Assembly (NCBI RefSeq): GCF_013389455.1
Contig: NZ_CP058278.1
Location: 1,116,001-1,180,000, forward strand
Direction: 5' to 3'
Length of the DNA: 64,000 nucleotides
Source: Flavobacterium inviolabile
Lineage (GTDB): Bacteria; Bacteroidota; Bacteroidia; Flavobacteriales; Flavobacteriaceae
The notes beneath the pieces were generated by a model. The model was given only the letters and a program-made list of their open reading frames with translations, was not told the DNA's origin and searched no databases. Below are positions 55,012 to 63,907 of the stretch, piece by piece. Made by a program: the position numbers and the translations under genes. Within the stretch, counting starts at the first letter, position 1; each line of letters opens with the position of its first letter.

Positions 55012-55073
55012 TAAAAGATTTTGCTATTAATAATATGTTTGTTGAACCGTATTAAAATTAGCAAAATCTTTTA
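55012..55073. repeat. 15-bp perfect inverted repeat between polA and the radical SAM operon
   Basis: Arms 55012-55026 and 55059-55073 (TAAAAGATTTTGCTA and its reverse complement) with a 32-base spacer. The 3' arm of the minus-strand RNA ends two bases before the TTG start of the nucleotidyltransferase gene. It is AT-rich and not followed by a U-run on minus. Confidence 0.85.
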
Positions 55074-55133
55074 TTAAATATTAATTTTTTGATGATATGG
55101 TATGAAATAATTGGGAAACGGAAGGAGATTGTT

Positions 55134-57992
55134 CTAATGGGCTTGTAGCCAGTCTTTTCCGTGACCTAATTCTACTTTCAAAGGAACTTCCAGTATAAAA
55201 GCGTTCTCCATTTCGTGTTTGATCATTGGCTGAATTTTCTCCAATTCACTGTTGTGCACGTCAAAAACAAGCTCATCGTGTACCTGCAGCAGCATTTTAC
55301 TTTTCCAGTTTTCGGCAATCAGGCGTTTGTGAATATTGATCATCGCTATCTTGATAATATCGGCAGCACTACCCTGAATAGGGGCGTTAACGGCATTTCG
55401 TTCGGCGGCACCTCTCACAACGGCATTCGCAGAGTTGATGTCTTTTAAATAACGGCGTCTGCCCAAAACGGTTTGTACATAACCGTGATTTCTGGCAAAT
55501 TCCATTTGTTCCTGGATATAGGCTTTCAGTCTTGGATAGGTCTGGTAATAGGTGTCAATAAGTTCCTTACTTTCGGAACGGCTCAGAGAGGTCTGATTGC
55601 TCAAACCAAAAGCAGATACACCATATATGATCCCGAAGTTAACGGTTTTGGCATGGCTACGCTGTTCGCGGGTTACTTCTTCCAGAGGCACGTTGAATAC
55701 TTTTGCAGCTGTGGAAGCGTGAATGTCTTCTCCGTTCCGGAACGAATTGATCATGTTTTGTTCTCCGCTTAAGGCCGCGATAATGCGCAGTTCTATCTGA
55801 GAGTAATCGGCAGAAACCAGTGTGTAGTTTTCATCTCTTGCTACAAAAGCTTTCCGGATCTGACGGCCTCTTTCGGTACGGATCGGAATGTTTTGCAGGT
55901 TCGGATTGTTCGAACTCAATCGGCCGGTTGCGGCAACCGTTTGCATATAATCGGTATGCACCCGCTGGGTTACTTTGTCTACCTGGTTCGGTAACGCATC
56001 AATATAGGTGTTCTGAAGTTTAACCAATTGGCGCCAGTCCAGAATGTTTTTGACAATTTCATGTTCGTTGGCAAGGTAGCTCAGCACTTCCTCACCGGTT
56101 GCATATTGTCCGGTTTTGGTTTTCTTTTGTTTGGCTCCGCCAATCTTTAATTTATCGAAAAGGATATCTCCTAATTGTTTCGGAGAAGCCAGGTTGAATT
56201 TCTCCCCGGCAGTTTCATAGATTTGCTGTTCAAAAACTTTAATATCGTTATCCAGTTCTTTCGATAGCGATTTCAGAAAATCAACATCCAGACGGATTCC
56301 TTCGCGTTCCATAGCTGCCAGAACGGTAACCAATGGGATTTCAATGTCGTCAAACAGTTTTTTAGTACCTGTTTTATCCAGCTGTTCCGAGAATAGTTCT
56401 TTTAGCTGTAACGTAATATCGGCATCTTCCACAGCATATTCCTTAACATCTTCCAGTTCCACATCGCGCATGGATTTTTGATTTTTCCCTTTTTTACCAA
56501 TCAGGGTTTCAATGGATTTCGGCGAATATTTTAAATAGGTTTCCGCCAGTACGTCCATGTTGTGGCGCATATCCGGATTGATCAGGTAATGGGCAATCAT
56601 GGTGTCAAAAAGTTTTCCTTTTACAACCACATCATAATTGGACAATACTTTTAAATCGTATTTCAGGTTTTGCCCTATTTTGGTAATGTTTTCGTTTTCA
56701 AAGAACGGCAGCAGTTTTTCAAGCAGTGCTTTTGCTTCGTCCTGGTTTTCCGGAAACGGTACATAAAATCCTTTTCCTTTTTCGAAAGAAAAGGCAATTC
56801 CAACCAGTTCGGCATGTAAGGCATCGAGGCCTGTTGTTTCGGTATCAAAACATACTTCCGATTGCTGTAGCAGGTTTTGCAGCATTAGTTTAATGCCCAG
56901 GTCGCCTTGTACAATCTGGTAATTATGACTGGTGTTTTCTAATGTATTGTAGTAACTGTTGTGTGCCGCAGCGGCTGTTTCGGCCGGAGCCGCTTCACCA
57001 AATAATGAGAACTGGTCTTCGTTTTTAGCCGATTTCCGAGTGGTTTTGGAAACAGTCGATGCCGAAGGTTCTAAATTATTGGTATTGATTTCGTCAAATT
57101 CCGATCCGTCGGCAAACAGTTTGTCGAACTGTTCTTTCATTCTCCGGAATTCCAGTTCCTGGAATATGGCTTCCGTTTTTTCAACATCCGGACGGGACAG
57201 TTCAAAGTCTTTTTCATCAAAAGTTACCGGGCAGTCCAAAAGGATCGTTGCCAGTGTTTTGGACATGATCCCTTTTTCGGCATTGGCTTCGATATTCTCT
57301 TTCATTTTTCCTTTCAGCTCATGGGTATTGGCCAAGAGGTTTTCCATAGAACCGTATTCTTTCAGTAATTTTTTGGCTGTTTTTTCGCCCACTCCCGGTA
57401 GTCCCGGAATATTGTCGACAGCATCACCCATCATGCCCAGGAAGTCGATTACCTGTTCCGGTCTTTCAATTTCAAATTTTTCAAGTACCTGAGGAACACC
57501 CCAGATCTCGATATCATTCCCCATTCGTGCCGGGCGGTACATAAAAATATTTTCGGAAACCAGCTGTGCAAAATCTTTATCGGGCGTAACCATATAAACC
57601 GTATAGCCTTCTTTTTCGGCTTGTTTTGCCAGTGTTCCGATCAGATCATCAGCTTCATAGCCCGGTAATTCCATAATGGGAATATGCATGGCTCTTAAAA
57701 TTTCCTGTATGTAGGGAACGGCAATTTTTATCGCTTCGGGAGTTTCATCACGATTGGCTTTATATTCCGGAAACATCTGGTTTCTGAAATCACTTCCGCC
57801 TTTGTCAAAAGCAACAGCCAGATAACCCGGTTTTTCTCTTTTAATAACATCCATCAGGGAATTCATGAATCCCATAACAGCTGAAGTGTCTAATCCTTTG
57901 GAGTTTATGCGGGGATTTTTGATAAAAGCATAATAGCCGCGAAAGATTAATGCATAAGCATCAAGAAGAAAAAGGCGTTTTTGTTGTGACAT
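55134..57992 (-). CDS. polA: DNA polymerase I
   Basis: 952 residues with all three units. The 5'-3' exonuclease spans residues 1-290 (LFLLDAYALIFRGYYAF, VAFDKGGSDFRNQMFPEYKANR, GYEADDLIGTL). A 3'-5' exonuclease follows with intact DEDD-type start CFDTETTGLDAL at about 395. The polymerase domain has SADYSQIELRIIAALSG, RSHAKTVNFGIIYGVS and LLQVHDELVFD. ATG 57992 (MSQQKRLF) is the correct start; the frame extends 12 codons upstream. It is divergent from the two-component system gene. Confidence 0.97.
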   Translation of the reverse strand: MSQQKRLFLLDAYALIFRGYYAFIKNPRINSKGLDTSAVMGFMNSLMDVIKREKPGYLAVAFDKGGSDFRNQMFPEYKANRDETPEAIKIAVPYIQEILRAMHIPIMELPGYEADDLIGTLAKQAEKEGYTVYMVTPDKDFAQLVSENIFMYRPARMGNDIEIWGVPQVLEKFEIERPEQVIDFLGMMGDAVDNIPGLPGVGEKTAKKLLKEYGSMENLLANTHELKGKMKENIEANAEKGIMSKTLATILLDCPVTFDEKDFELSRPDVEKTEAIFQELEFRRMKEQFDKLFADGSEFDEINTNNLEPSASTVSKTTRKSAKNEDQFSLFGEAAPAETAAAAHNSYYNTLENTSHNYQIVQGDLGIKLMLQNLLQQSEVCFDTETTGLDALHAELVGIAFSFEKGKGFYVPFPENQDEAKALLEKLLPFFENENITKIGQNLKYDLKVLSNYDVVVKGKLFDTMIAHYLINPDMRHNMDVLAETYLKYSPKSIETLIGKKGKNQKSMRDVELEDVKEYAVEDADITLQLKELFSEQLDKTGTKKLFDDIEIPLVTVLAAMEREGIRLDVDFLKSLSKELDNDIKVFEQQIYETAGEKFNLASPKQLGDILFDKLKIGGAKQKKTKTGQYATGEEVLSYLANEHEIVKNILDWRQLVKLQNTYIDALPNQVDKVTQRVHTDYMQTVAATGRLSSNNPNLQNIPIRTERGRQIRKAFVARDENYTLVSADYSQIELRIIAALSGEQNMINSFRNGEDIHASTAAKVFNVPLEEVTREQRSHAKTVNFGIIYGVSAFGLSNQTSLSRSESKELIDTYYQTYPRLKAYIQEQMEFARNHGYVQTVLGRRRYLKDINSANAVVRGAAERNAVNAPIQGSAADIIKIAMINIHKRLIAENWKSKMLLQVHDELVFDVHNSELEKIQPMIKHEMENAFILEVPLKVELGHGKDWLQAH

Positions 57993-58125
57993 GATAATGA
58001 TATTTGAATGTAAAAATAAGGAATCCAATATTTATAGGATTCAATACCCCGGAAATTTTATTGGCAATCGCATTTATTATGGGGATTATTCTGTAATTTT
58101 AATAGATTTTAATGCTATTATCCGT

Positions 58126-58800
58126 ATGAATATTATTGTTGTGGAAGACCATCAGGAATTAGCCGGGGAGCTTATGCGTTTCCTGACCGATAGCGGCTAT
58201 ATCTGTACGGTAAAAAAGAACTGCAAAGCGGCACTCGATGAAATTGACAGAAACGAATATGATGTGATGTTGCTGGATTTAGGACTGCCGGACGGCGACG
58301 GTCTGGATTTGCTAAAAACCATCCGGAAGAATAAATCGAAGATGGGCATTATTGTAATCACTGCCAGAGGAGAACTGGATGACCGGATCAATGGTTTTCA
58401 TCTGGGAGCAGACGATTACCTGACCAAACCGTTTGCATTGACGGAATTGAGCGCCCGTTTGTTTGCCGTGATCCGCCGGATACACGGTTTTACAATGAAT
58501 GAACTGCCGATTCACGGTTTCCGGATTCAGTTGCAGGATTATAAAGTCCGGCACGGGGAACAGTCGATTAGCTTAACAAAAAAGGAATTTGACGTTTTTC
58601 AGTACCTGGTGCTCAACAAAAACAGGGTGGTTACCCGTTTGCAGCTCACAGAGCATATCTGGGGCGATATACTGGAAATCAATTCCGATTCCAATTTTAT
58701 AGACGTGCATGTCCGAAACCTGAGGAAAAAACTGGAAAAACACGAAAAGCTGGATTGGTTTGAAACGGTCCGGAATGTAGGATATCGCATTAACGAATGA
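58126..58800 (+). CDS. OmpR-family response regulator
   Basis: 224 residues. Receiver domain MNIIVVEDHQELAGEL with the phosphoacceptor Asp51 (MLLDLGLPDGDG), Thr in ITARGE and Lys in LTKPFA, followed by an OmpR/PhoB winged helix (ISLTKKEFDVFQYLVLNKNRVVTRLQLTEHIWG...VHVRNLRKKLEK). ATG 58126 is the start; the open frame goes on upstream but without homology. It forms a pair with the histidine kinase seven bases downstream. Probable target: the small secreted protein at 60.2 kb. Confidence 0.95.
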   Translation: MNIIVVEDHQELAGELMRFLTDSGYICTVKKNCKAALDEIDRNEYDVMLLDLGLPDGDGLDLLKTIRKNKSKMGIIVITARGELDDRINGFHLGADDYLTKPFALTELSARLFAVIRRIHGFTMNELPIHGFRIQLQDYKVRHGEQSISLTKKEFDVFQYLVLNKNRVVTRLQLTEHIWGDILEINSDSNFIDVHVRNLRKKLEKHEKLDWFETVRNVGYRINE

Positions 58801-58807
58801 ACAGCCG

Positions 58808-60142
58808 ATGAAATTTAAACATCAGATCGCGACCTTTAGTATTCTCACCAGAATTACACTTATTGTAGTGTTGTGGTTTGCCTTGCCGATACTGGTTGAA
58901 AAAGTGGTTTTCCGGCATATCACGACCAGCTTAACGGAGAAAAAGCAGAAGTTTATCAAGAACCTTAATAATGAGGAGATCAATGATTTTTTGTCGAACA
59001 ATACAATGGACGATACCTATGCCAGTTTTTCCAACCTGCACAGCGAGTTTTTGCAGCTGTCCCGTATTCCCGACAGTGTAAAGGTGGAACCGAAAACGGT
59101 TTTTATAACGGCACCCAGAATTATTGAAAAGGAAAAGAACGAATACCGCATACTGCAGTATTTTTTTAAATATGAAGGCAAATCATATCTGCTGGAAATA
59201 GGGAATAACCTGGCTCAGGTAAAGGATCTGTATTTTGTGATCCGTTCTTTTACCGTAGCCGTACTGATAGGTCTGGTCTTGCTGACCTTTTTGTTTGAGG
59301 CTTTTTTTATTGATTACCTGTTACGGCCGTTTTACCGTATTATCGACAGAAAAATCAGGTATATTGATAATCCGGAAGCGTTTAATTATGAAATGATTCC
59401 GTCACATTCCGATGATTTTAAAGAACTGGATACGGCCTTGAATCAGATGATGGGCAGAATGCAGGATGTTATTAATAAAGAGAAACAGTTTATTGCGAAT
59501 GTGTCGCACGAATTGCTAACGCCGATCGCGATCCTGAGAAGCCGGTTTGAAAACCTGCTGGTAAACGAATCGATTAACGATGAAGGACTCGACAAAATAG
59601 TCAGTTCGCTTCGGACTTTGGATACCTTAAAAAAGATTATCAATAATCTGTTGCTGATTTCCAGGATTGAGAACAATCAGTTTCAGGCCGATGAAACGAT
59701 CGCGTTGCAGGAATTGCTGAAAGAATTGCTTTTGGAACTGGAGGACCGGATCAGGGACCGGAACATTACCGTTATAAATACAATGAGTACGTCCTATTCA
59801 TTCCAGGGGAATAAAACACTTATTCATATCTTACTGTTCAATATACTGGTGAATGCTATAAAGTATAATAAAGAAGGCGGAAAGATAATTCTTTCGGATG
59901 CTTTTGAATCCGGGATATACCGGTTTTCGGTTTCCGATACCGGCTGCGGAATTGATCCGGAACAGGTTTCGAAGCTTTTTAATCGTTTTGCCCGGATGAA
60001 TTTAAAAGTGGAAGGACAAGGACTTGGGCTGGCTATTGCGCATACGATAGCGCATTTTCATCATATTGAGATTGCGGTAACCTCAGAGCCGGATAGCGGC
60101 AGTGTTTTTTCACTGCTTTTCCATTTACCGGCAAAAAGCTAA
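58808..60142 (+). CDS. HAMP-containing sensor histidine kinase
   Basis: 444 residues. Membrane segments at about 10-30 and 146-168, with a periplasmic sensor region of about 115 residues between. Next come a HAMP-like linker (LLRPFYRIIDRKI) and the kinase core: H-box ANVSHELLTPIAIL with His234, N-box LVNAIKYNKEGG, G1 SDTGCGI and G2 GQGLGLAIAHTI. Pairs with the OmpR-type regulator upstream. The signal is not predictable. No terminator directly follows; the next gene has its own promoter. Confidence 0.95.
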   Translation: MKFKHQIATFSILTRITLIVVLWFALPILVEKVVFRHITTSLTEKKQKFIKNLNNEEINDFLSNNTMDDTYASFSNLHSEFLQLSRIPDSVKVEPKTVFITAPRIIEKEKNEYRILQYFFKYEGKSYLLEIGNNLAQVKDLYFVIRSFTVAVLIGLVLLTFLFEAFFIDYLLRPFYRIIDRKIRYIDNPEAFNYEMIPSHSDDFKELDTALNQMMGRMQDVINKEKQFIANVSHELLTPIAILRSRFENLLVNESINDEGLDKIVSSLRTLDTLKKIINNLLLISRIENNQFQADETIALQELLKELLLELEDRIRDRNITVINTMSTSYSFQGNKTLIHILLFNILVNAIKYNKEGGKIILSDAFESGIYRFSVSDTGCGIDPEQVSKLFNRFARMNLKVEGQGLGLAIAHTIAHFHHIEIAVTSEPDSGSVFSLLFHLPAKS

Positions 60143-60173
60143 ATAAAAGTTAATTTTTCCGGGAAGGATAAAT

Positions 60174-60208
60174 CTTCATTTTAGCTTCATTTTCGCGATA
60201 TAACTTTG
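60174..60208 (+). promoter_or_regulatory. Promoter with 11-bp-phased direct repeat, probable response-regulator site
   Basis: Two copies of CTTCATTTT at 60174-60182 and 60185-60193, 11 bases apart, lie just upstream of the -7 box TAACTTTG (60201-60208). OmpR/PhoB proteins bind such tandem repeats, and no TTG -33 element is present, as expected for an activated promoter. The two-component operon ends 31 bases before the first repeat. Confidence 0.65.
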
Positions 60209-60240
60209 ACTCATAAATTAATCATTAAAACTTTTATATC

Positions 60241-60432
60241 ATGAAAAAATTAATGCTAGTTGCTGTATTACTAGGATCTGCAGCAATGACTTTCGCTCAA
60301 ACTGAACCAGCAAAAACAGTTAAAACACACAAACACGCTAAAACCGAAATGAAAGCTGAAGCTAAAAAAGAAGAGGCTAAAAAAACGGATGCTAAAGCAG
60401 AGAATTCAAAAATGAAATCAGAGAAAAAATAA
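60241..60432 (+). CDS. Small Lys/Ala-rich secreted protein
   Basis: 63 residues with signal peptide MKKLMLVAVLLGSAAMTFAQ. The mature part is almost only Lys, Ala, Glu and Thr (KTVKTHKHAKTEMKAEAKKEEAKKTDAKAENS). It is highly charged, probably disordered, and exported. Similar composition is seen in acid-shock proteins such as Asr, but homology is not claimed. It lies right after the two-component system and has a promoter with a tandem repeat, so it is likely its target. A strong terminator follows. Confidence 0.8.
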   Translation: MKKLMLVAVLLGSAAMTFAQTEPAKTVKTHKHAKTEMKAEAKKEEAKKTDAKAENSKMKSEKK

Positions 60433-60456
60433 TTGTTTTTCTCGCTATAAAATATC

Positions 60457-60488
60457 AAGAGGCTGATTGTACAATCAGCCTCTTTTAT
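60457..60488 (+). terminator. Terminator after the Lys/Ala-rich protein gene
   Basis: A perfect 28-base palindrome AAGAGGCTGATTGT/ACAATCAGCCTCTT followed by more T. It also lies 21 bases from the stop of the convergent T9SS protein gene. Confidence 0.9.
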
Positions 60489-60508
60489 TTGAGGTGTTTT
60501 CTTTCACC

Positions 60509-63103
60509 TTATTGTTTTACTACTTTCTGGGAGTAGGTTTCACCGTTTTCACCATCTATTTTCAGGATGTATATTCCTGCTGCCAGACTGGAAAGATCGA
60601 TTGATTTCGATTTCGCAACGATGATCTGCTGTCCAAGCTGGTTGAATATTTTTACAGTGATATCCGTTTGTTCCGTATCGATATTTACGATTGTATTTGT
60701 CGGATTCGGATAAACCGTGAAACGGGCTTTAGCGGTTTCGTGCAGGCCTAAATTAGTACCTTGTTTGAAACATCTCACTGCCGATCCCTGACCACGTGGT
60801 CCTCCGGCAGACGGGTTGATTATCGCACTGCTGAAATAGAAGTATTTCGCTCCGATACTGCTTGTGGTACTGCTCCAGTAATAACCTCTTTGTCCTTTAT
60901 AGTTAGCATTTCCGCTGGTATCTCTGTTTCCGCCTACGGTTAGTTTTAAATTACTGTCATACGCTTTTCCGGGTGATGTAATCACTTCTTTCACGGCAAT
61001 TTCTTCCCATTCTGTTTGTGTTGGCAATCGCCATCCGTTACCTAATGCTTTACAAGGGTCACAACCTTTTGTGCTGGTTGCTGCTGCCGGTGTTGCGGCA
61101 GTCCATTCGTCCGTCAAAATGTTACCGTTCCACCATGCCGGTCCGGATGTAAAGAAGTTCGGGTTTCCGGTTCCGATTCCTGAAGGATTGTTTGCTGCCG
61201 GCGATAAAACCGTTGAAGAAGTTCTCAATTGGTGTCCATCGTCCCAACGTCCCCATTGGAATAAATCTCCAAAAGAGTTTTCATCGGTAGAGGAAGTTGC
61301 TACAGCAGGCGTTCCTAAGTTTTGCTGTAGCCAGATGTTTCTGTCGGCACCTCTAACGGTAGTATAGGTAACCGTATTGCCCTGGTAAGTAAACGTTATG
61401 CAGCCTAATGATCCTACCGGTTCTGCCGGTTCCTGGCAAACCACAGCGCTTTCAATGGCAATACTGTAATCTTCTGTTTGCCCGGCTCTTAATGTGGTGT
61501 CACAAGGATCGTTAATGGTGTTTGGCGCAGCTGGATTGCTCAAAGCCGCTACATTCGTATTCTTGATAATTCTCATTTTCGTAGTTCCGGTTGCGGCATT
61601 CGCCGGAATAGCAATATTGGCCGTTAGGGTATTGGCATTTGCCGGATTTGCCGGAGCAAGCTGGCCAATATAGAAACCTTCGCCGGCATCATTAAAGTTG
61701 CCGTTCTGGTTGAAATCGATATATACCATTACATCGCTCGGGAAAGAACTGGATGGTCCTTTTACTGCGATAGGATAGGTTTGTCCTTTGATAACCGGTG
61801 TGCTGATGTTGGTAAAATCTTCATATACCGGTGTTGTTCCCGATTGGAAAGGAGAAGTATTGTTAATCGTACCGAATGTAACATTGGTAATCATATTACT
61901 GTCGGCATTGTATTGGAATACCGGAGTACAGTCCTGAACGGAATTGTTGGTGTACAGGATCGATTTTGCCAGATCATTGTCTTCATACCCCATGATAAAC
62001 AAATCGGTATCGCCGTCATTGTCATAGTCAAAGCATAAAGCGCGGGACATGGTTAAAGGATTCAGCGGAGCAGCGTTTGTAACATCCTGGCTGAATGTTC
62101 CGTCGCCGTTGTTTTTGTATAAAGCCAGTTTGTTGTCTCCGTCAGCATTGGAACCCATGGTAAAGATGTCCAGAAGACCGTCGTTGTTGTAGTCAATAAA
62201 GCGGGAGCTGCCGTAATAAGTTCCTAAGAAAGAGGAGCCAATTGGTGCAAAATGTGCGGCTCCGTCGTTTAAATATGCGTGAAGTATCGGTTCGAACGTG
62301 TCGCTCATTCCGGATAATAAGATATCTAAATGACCGTCGCCGTTAATGTCTGCGGTATCAATTGAAGAGAAATAAACCGAGTTTAAACTGCTGTTATGGC
62401 TGGTAAACTGACCATTTCCCTGATTGATGTATAGTTTTGTTTCCGGTACATAGGCTGTGCTGTATCCGGTTACCAATATGTCTGGTAATCCGTCTGAATT
62501 AGCATCGAATATTTTGGTTGCGCTAAAGTTTGTTCCTAATAAATTGATGTTTGACGGTTCGAAAACACCGGTATTTCCGGTCTGGAAGTACACTTTGGTA
62601 ACACTGTCTGTATCGTTGATACCGTTCACCAGTATGTCCATGTGACCATCCTGATTCAGGTCGGCTAATCCGATAGAACCGTAATTGGTAGGAACTATGG
62701 AAGGTATTGCTACTTTGCTGAATGTGTTGTTACCGTTGCCATAGTAAATTTCAAAAACCTGGGTTTCGTTAATAGACTCGGTACCGGTAATGGCAAAGTC
62801 AAGGTGTCCGTCGTTATTGATATCGCCAACAGCCACTGCAGAATACATTATTGGCGTAAAATTGTTTGCCGTATTCATTACAAATCCGTCAGGACCCAAT
62901 TCGTATAAGGCTGTAAAGCTGTCATAACCGGGTAAGGCACCCGTTACCAGCATTTCTTTTTTACCGTCACCGTTAAAGTCGGCTGCCACGCAGTCACCAT
63001 AAAATACTCCGGTAAACACAGCACTGTTTTGCGTTAATAACTGTGCTTTACAATCCAGCTGGGAAAGGAAAACAACAGTAAAGAGTAAGTATATTTTCTT
63101 CAT
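60509..63103 (-). CDS. T9SS-exported FG-GAP/GEVED/FISUMP protein
   Basis: 864 residues with signal peptide MKKIYLLFTVVFLSQLDCKAQ. Residues 30-390 hold repeated FG-GAP/VCBS units (DFNGDGKKEMLVTG, DINNDGHLDFAITG, DYDNDGDTDLFIMG), which bind calcium and form a beta-propeller. A GEVED-type domain (VYIDFNQNGNFNDAGEGFYIG, ~ 400-560) and a FISUMP (Fibrobacter paralogous) domain (~ 565-780) follow. The last 75 residues are a T9SS type A sorting domain (FTVYPNPTNTIVNID...IYILKIDGENGETYSQKVVKQ). It is therefore exported to the cell surface or medium. Ligand unknown. Confidence 0.92.
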   Translation of the reverse strand: MKKIYLLFTVVFLSQLDCKAQLLTQNSAVFTGVFYGDCVAADFNGDGKKEMLVTGALPGYDSFTALYELGPDGFVMNTANNFTPIMYSAVAVGDINNDGHLDFAITGTESINETQVFEIYYGNGNNTFSKVAIPSIVPTNYGSIGLADLNQDGHMDILVNGINDTDSVTKVYFQTGNTGVFEPSNINLLGTNFSATKIFDANSDGLPDILVTGYSTAYVPETKLYINQGNGQFTSHNSSLNSVYFSSIDTADINGDGHLDILLSGMSDTFEPILHAYLNDGAAHFAPIGSSFLGTYYGSSRFIDYNNDGLLDIFTMGSNADGDNKLALYKNNGDGTFSQDVTNAAPLNPLTMSRALCFDYDNDGDTDLFIMGYEDNDLAKSILYTNNSVQDCTPVFQYNADSNMITNVTFGTINNTSPFQSGTTPVYEDFTNISTPVIKGQTYPIAVKGPSSSFPSDVMVYIDFNQNGNFNDAGEGFYIGQLAPANPANANTLTANIAIPANAATGTTKMRIIKNTNVAALSNPAAPNTINDPCDTTLRAGQTEDYSIAIESAVVCQEPAEPVGSLGCITFTYQGNTVTYTTVRGADRNIWLQQNLGTPAVATSSTDENSFGDLFQWGRWDDGHQLRTSSTVLSPAANNPSGIGTGNPNFFTSGPAWWNGNILTDEWTAATPAAATSTKGCDPCKALGNGWRLPTQTEWEEIAVKEVITSPGKAYDSNLKLTVGGNRDTSGNANYKGQRGYYWSSTTSSIGAKYFYFSSAIINPSAGGPRGQGSAVRCFKQGTNLGLHETAKARFTVYPNPTNTIVNIDTEQTDITVKIFNQLGQQIIVAKSKSIDLSSLAAGIYILKIDGENGETYSQKVVKQ

Positions 63104-63125
63104 AAATCATTTAATTAAGTCTTTG

Positions 63126-63133
63126 CAAATTTA
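63126..63133 (-). promoter_or_regulatory. -7 box of the T9SS protein gene
   Basis: TAAATTTG on minus, 22 bases before the ATG at 63103. The -33 element is not clear. Confidence 0.55.
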
Positions 63134-63305
63134 TTTATTTAGATTAAATAAAAATAACAGAAGCCGTTTTTTAGTTTTTTGTGATAATATTGGAAATATA
63201 TTTTTGGGATGCGGAATTATTTAACGGTTAGATTGTATTCTGAATAAAATTATAGGTTAATATTTTTGGTTTGGTTGGATTGGGCAGGAACGGATTGTAT
63301 AAAAA

Positions 63306-63328
63306 AACCAGAGCATTTTGCTCTGGTT
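63306..63328 (-). terminator. Terminator of the last gene
   Basis: Stem AACCAGAGCA/TGCTCTGGTT with a TTT loop. A7 on the left gives a U-run for the minus strand. It ends the small envelope-protein gene. Confidence 0.9.
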
Positions 63329-63355
63329 GTATCGTTTGTATTGAAAAGTGTGTGC

Positions 63356-63883
63356 TTAGAAGGAAAGCTGAATGCCCAATCCGTTGCCATTGGCAATAAT
63401 AGCAGAAGATTCGATAAAACCCTGGTTTTGATTTTTTAGGTCTGTATTCATCATATCCACGGCTTTTTTTACTTTTTTGGTATAGCCTATTTTTATCGGG
63501 ATGGCCACAATTATGGCGGCCAGACCAATGGCGGCTACTGTGAACTTTTGTTTTTCTTTTTCAACGGTAGTGACTTGCCCGGCACCAAAATTATGCTGGG
63601 TCACTTTAGAATCGCTGTCGGTGGTAAGATTGTACAAAAGGTTTCCGGCAATCATTCCGGATCCGGCAGCAATCAGGATGTTTCCGAATGTTTTTTTATT
63701 TCTTCCGGCATTATACAGTTTTAATGCTTCTGCATTGGTCTGCATCAGGCTGCGGACTTCACTTGTGGTCAGGCGCTGGTTGCCGGCATTGAAAACACGT
63801 CCTCTGGACTGTGCGGTCAATACTTCTTGCGAATAGGCTGAAGTCAGGCTAAAAGCAAAAAGTAAAAATAGGATTTTTCTCAT
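63356..63883 (-). CDS. Small envelope protein with signal peptide, function unknown
   Basis: 175 residues. Signal peptide MRKILFLLFAFSLTSAYSQ, then a helical stretch, a Gly/Ala hydrophobic segment (about 68-85, NILIAAGSGMIAGNLLYNL) and a second one (about 114-134, FTVAAIGLAAIIVAIPIKIGY). The end is a beta segment, NGNGLGIQLSF, with terminal Phe as in outer-membrane proteins. No family is recognised. It stands alone with its own promoter and terminator. Confidence 0.75.
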   Translation of the reverse strand: MRKILFLLFAFSLTSAYSQEVLTAQSRGRVFNAGNQRLTTSEVRSLMQTNAEALKLYNAGRNKKTFGNILIAAGSGMIAGNLLYNLTTDSDSKVTQHNFGAGQVTTVEKEKQKFTVAAIGLAAIIVAIPIKIGYTKKVKKAVDMMNTDLKNQNQGFIESSAIIANGNGLGIQLSF

Positions 63884-63899
63884 TTTGTAAGGTTTGCGG

Positions 63900-63907
63900 C
63901 AAAAATA
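63900..63907 (-). promoter_or_regulatory. -7 box of the last gene
   Basis: TATTTTTG on minus, 17 bases before the ATG at 63883. Confidence 0.55.

Noticed and set aside
58019..58042. Inverted repeat GAATCC...GGATTC between polA and the response regulator gene as an operator
   Set aside because: Six-base arms in an AT-rich region are expected by chance, and no promoter is clearly associated.
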